NCBI GenBank assembly: GCA_007133115.1
Contig: SLNI01000126.1
Coordinates: forward strand, 1 to 5,965
Reading direction: 5' to 3'
From: Thioalkalivibrio sp.
GTDB taxonomy: Bacteria > Pseudomonadota > Gammaproteobacteria > Ectothiorhodospirales > Ectothiorhodospiraceae
DNA length: 5,965 bases
Part shown: one piece after another, positions 5,835 through 5,965 of the stretch
How the letters are laid out: every line of letters begins with the position of its first letter
Position numbering within the stretch: position 1 is the stretch's first letter
Notes under the pieces: generated by a model
The model's input: only the letters and a program-made list of their open reading frames with translations
What the model was told of the DNA's origin: nothing
Database searches by the model: none
Program-made: the position numbers and the translations under genes

Positions 5835-5965
5835 GCCCGGGAATTCTTCCGCGCCCGCCGCCCCCGCGAGCCTGTGCATTTTCCGGTTGTCGGCGATCGG
5901 CGACGCGACCCACGTCGTGCCTGTCGTCCGAACGGTCCAGCGCTTCTGGCCCGAAACTGCGATCA
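5827..5965 (+). CDS. Glycosyltransferase family 9 heptosyltransferase, OpsX-like (5' part only)
   Basis: The first 46 residues of a gene that leaves the window. After a 15-residue alanine/proline-rich leader, the segment SLCIFRLSAIGDATHVVP (15-32) is the N-terminal beta strand and loop of GT-B family 9 heptosyltransferases. D26 of the IGD motif corresponds to the catalytic aspartate of WaaC. The wording is nearer to OpsX of Haemophilus (SLCILRLSAVGD, from memory) than to E. coli WaaC or WaaF. The predicted role is to transfer heptose from ADP-heptose, probably the first heptose onto Kdo or phospho-Kdo. The ATG lies inside the kdkA end, with an 8-bp overlap in another frame, so the two are probably coupled. 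The family call is firm, but the exact acceptor cannot be fixed from this fragment. Confidence 0.85.
   Translation, partial: MTEPGNSSAPAAPASLCIFRLSAIGDATHVVPVVRTVQRFWPETAI

Noticed and set aside
3582..5879. A 765-codon open frame on the minus strand covering hldE and kdkA.
   Set aside because: It is the complement of two clear protein families and reads as low-complexity R/G/A/P-rich protein with no family resemblance. Long antisense frames are expected in GC-rich coding DNA, where stop codons are scarce.
1..5965. Search for mobile elements, CRISPR arrays, tRNA/rRNA genes, phage genes, or defence or toxin-antitoxin systems.
   Set aside because: All but about 270 bases are taken up by seven recognised LPS genes, and the gaps are too short and lack repeats or RNA-like structure that would support any of these.

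Overview
The window is GC-rich chromosomal DNA holding seven tightly packed genes, all for building the lipid A and inner-core part of lipopolysaccharide (LPS). A Gram-negative bacterium is certain. A gammaproteobacterium is likely, because the heptose kinase and adenylyltransferase are fused as HldE and because a Kdo kinase (KdkA) is present. The high GC suits a Chromatiales/Ectothiorhodospiraceae-type lineage, but that placement is a low-confidence guess.

Layout: two divergent transcription units meet at an 84-bp gap (3549-3632). The minus-strand unit reads leftward: gmhA, gmhB (4-bp ATGA overlap), waaA/kdtA, then an lpxL-type acyltransferase. The plus-strand unit reads rightward: hldE, kdkA, then a family 9 heptosyltransferase that runs off the right edge. 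The divergent gap carries a palindromic GTATAC that gives a -10-like hexamer on each strand. A second small gap (939-1027) holds a 7-bp inverted repeat and a TATAAA element that may give lpxL its own promoter. No gene-free stretch exceeds 300 bases, and I see no RNA genes, mobile elements or CRISPR arrays.

How the genes work together: GmhA, HldE (kinase), GmhB and HldE (adenylyltransferase) take sedoheptulose 7-phosphate to ADP-D-glycero-D-manno-heptose. The final epimerase HldD is not in the window. WaaA adds Kdo to lipid IVA, LpxL adds a secondary acyl chain, KdkA phosphorylates Kdo, and the family 9 enzyme probably adds the first heptose. KdkA next to an OpsX-like heptosyltransferase suggests a Haemophilus-type inner core, in which one phosphorylated Kdo carries heptose I.

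I found no unknown system: this is a recognisable housekeeping envelope locus. The points worth a second look are the predicted Kdo-phosphate core, the symmetric divergent promoter, and the probable TTG starts of waaA and lpxL.
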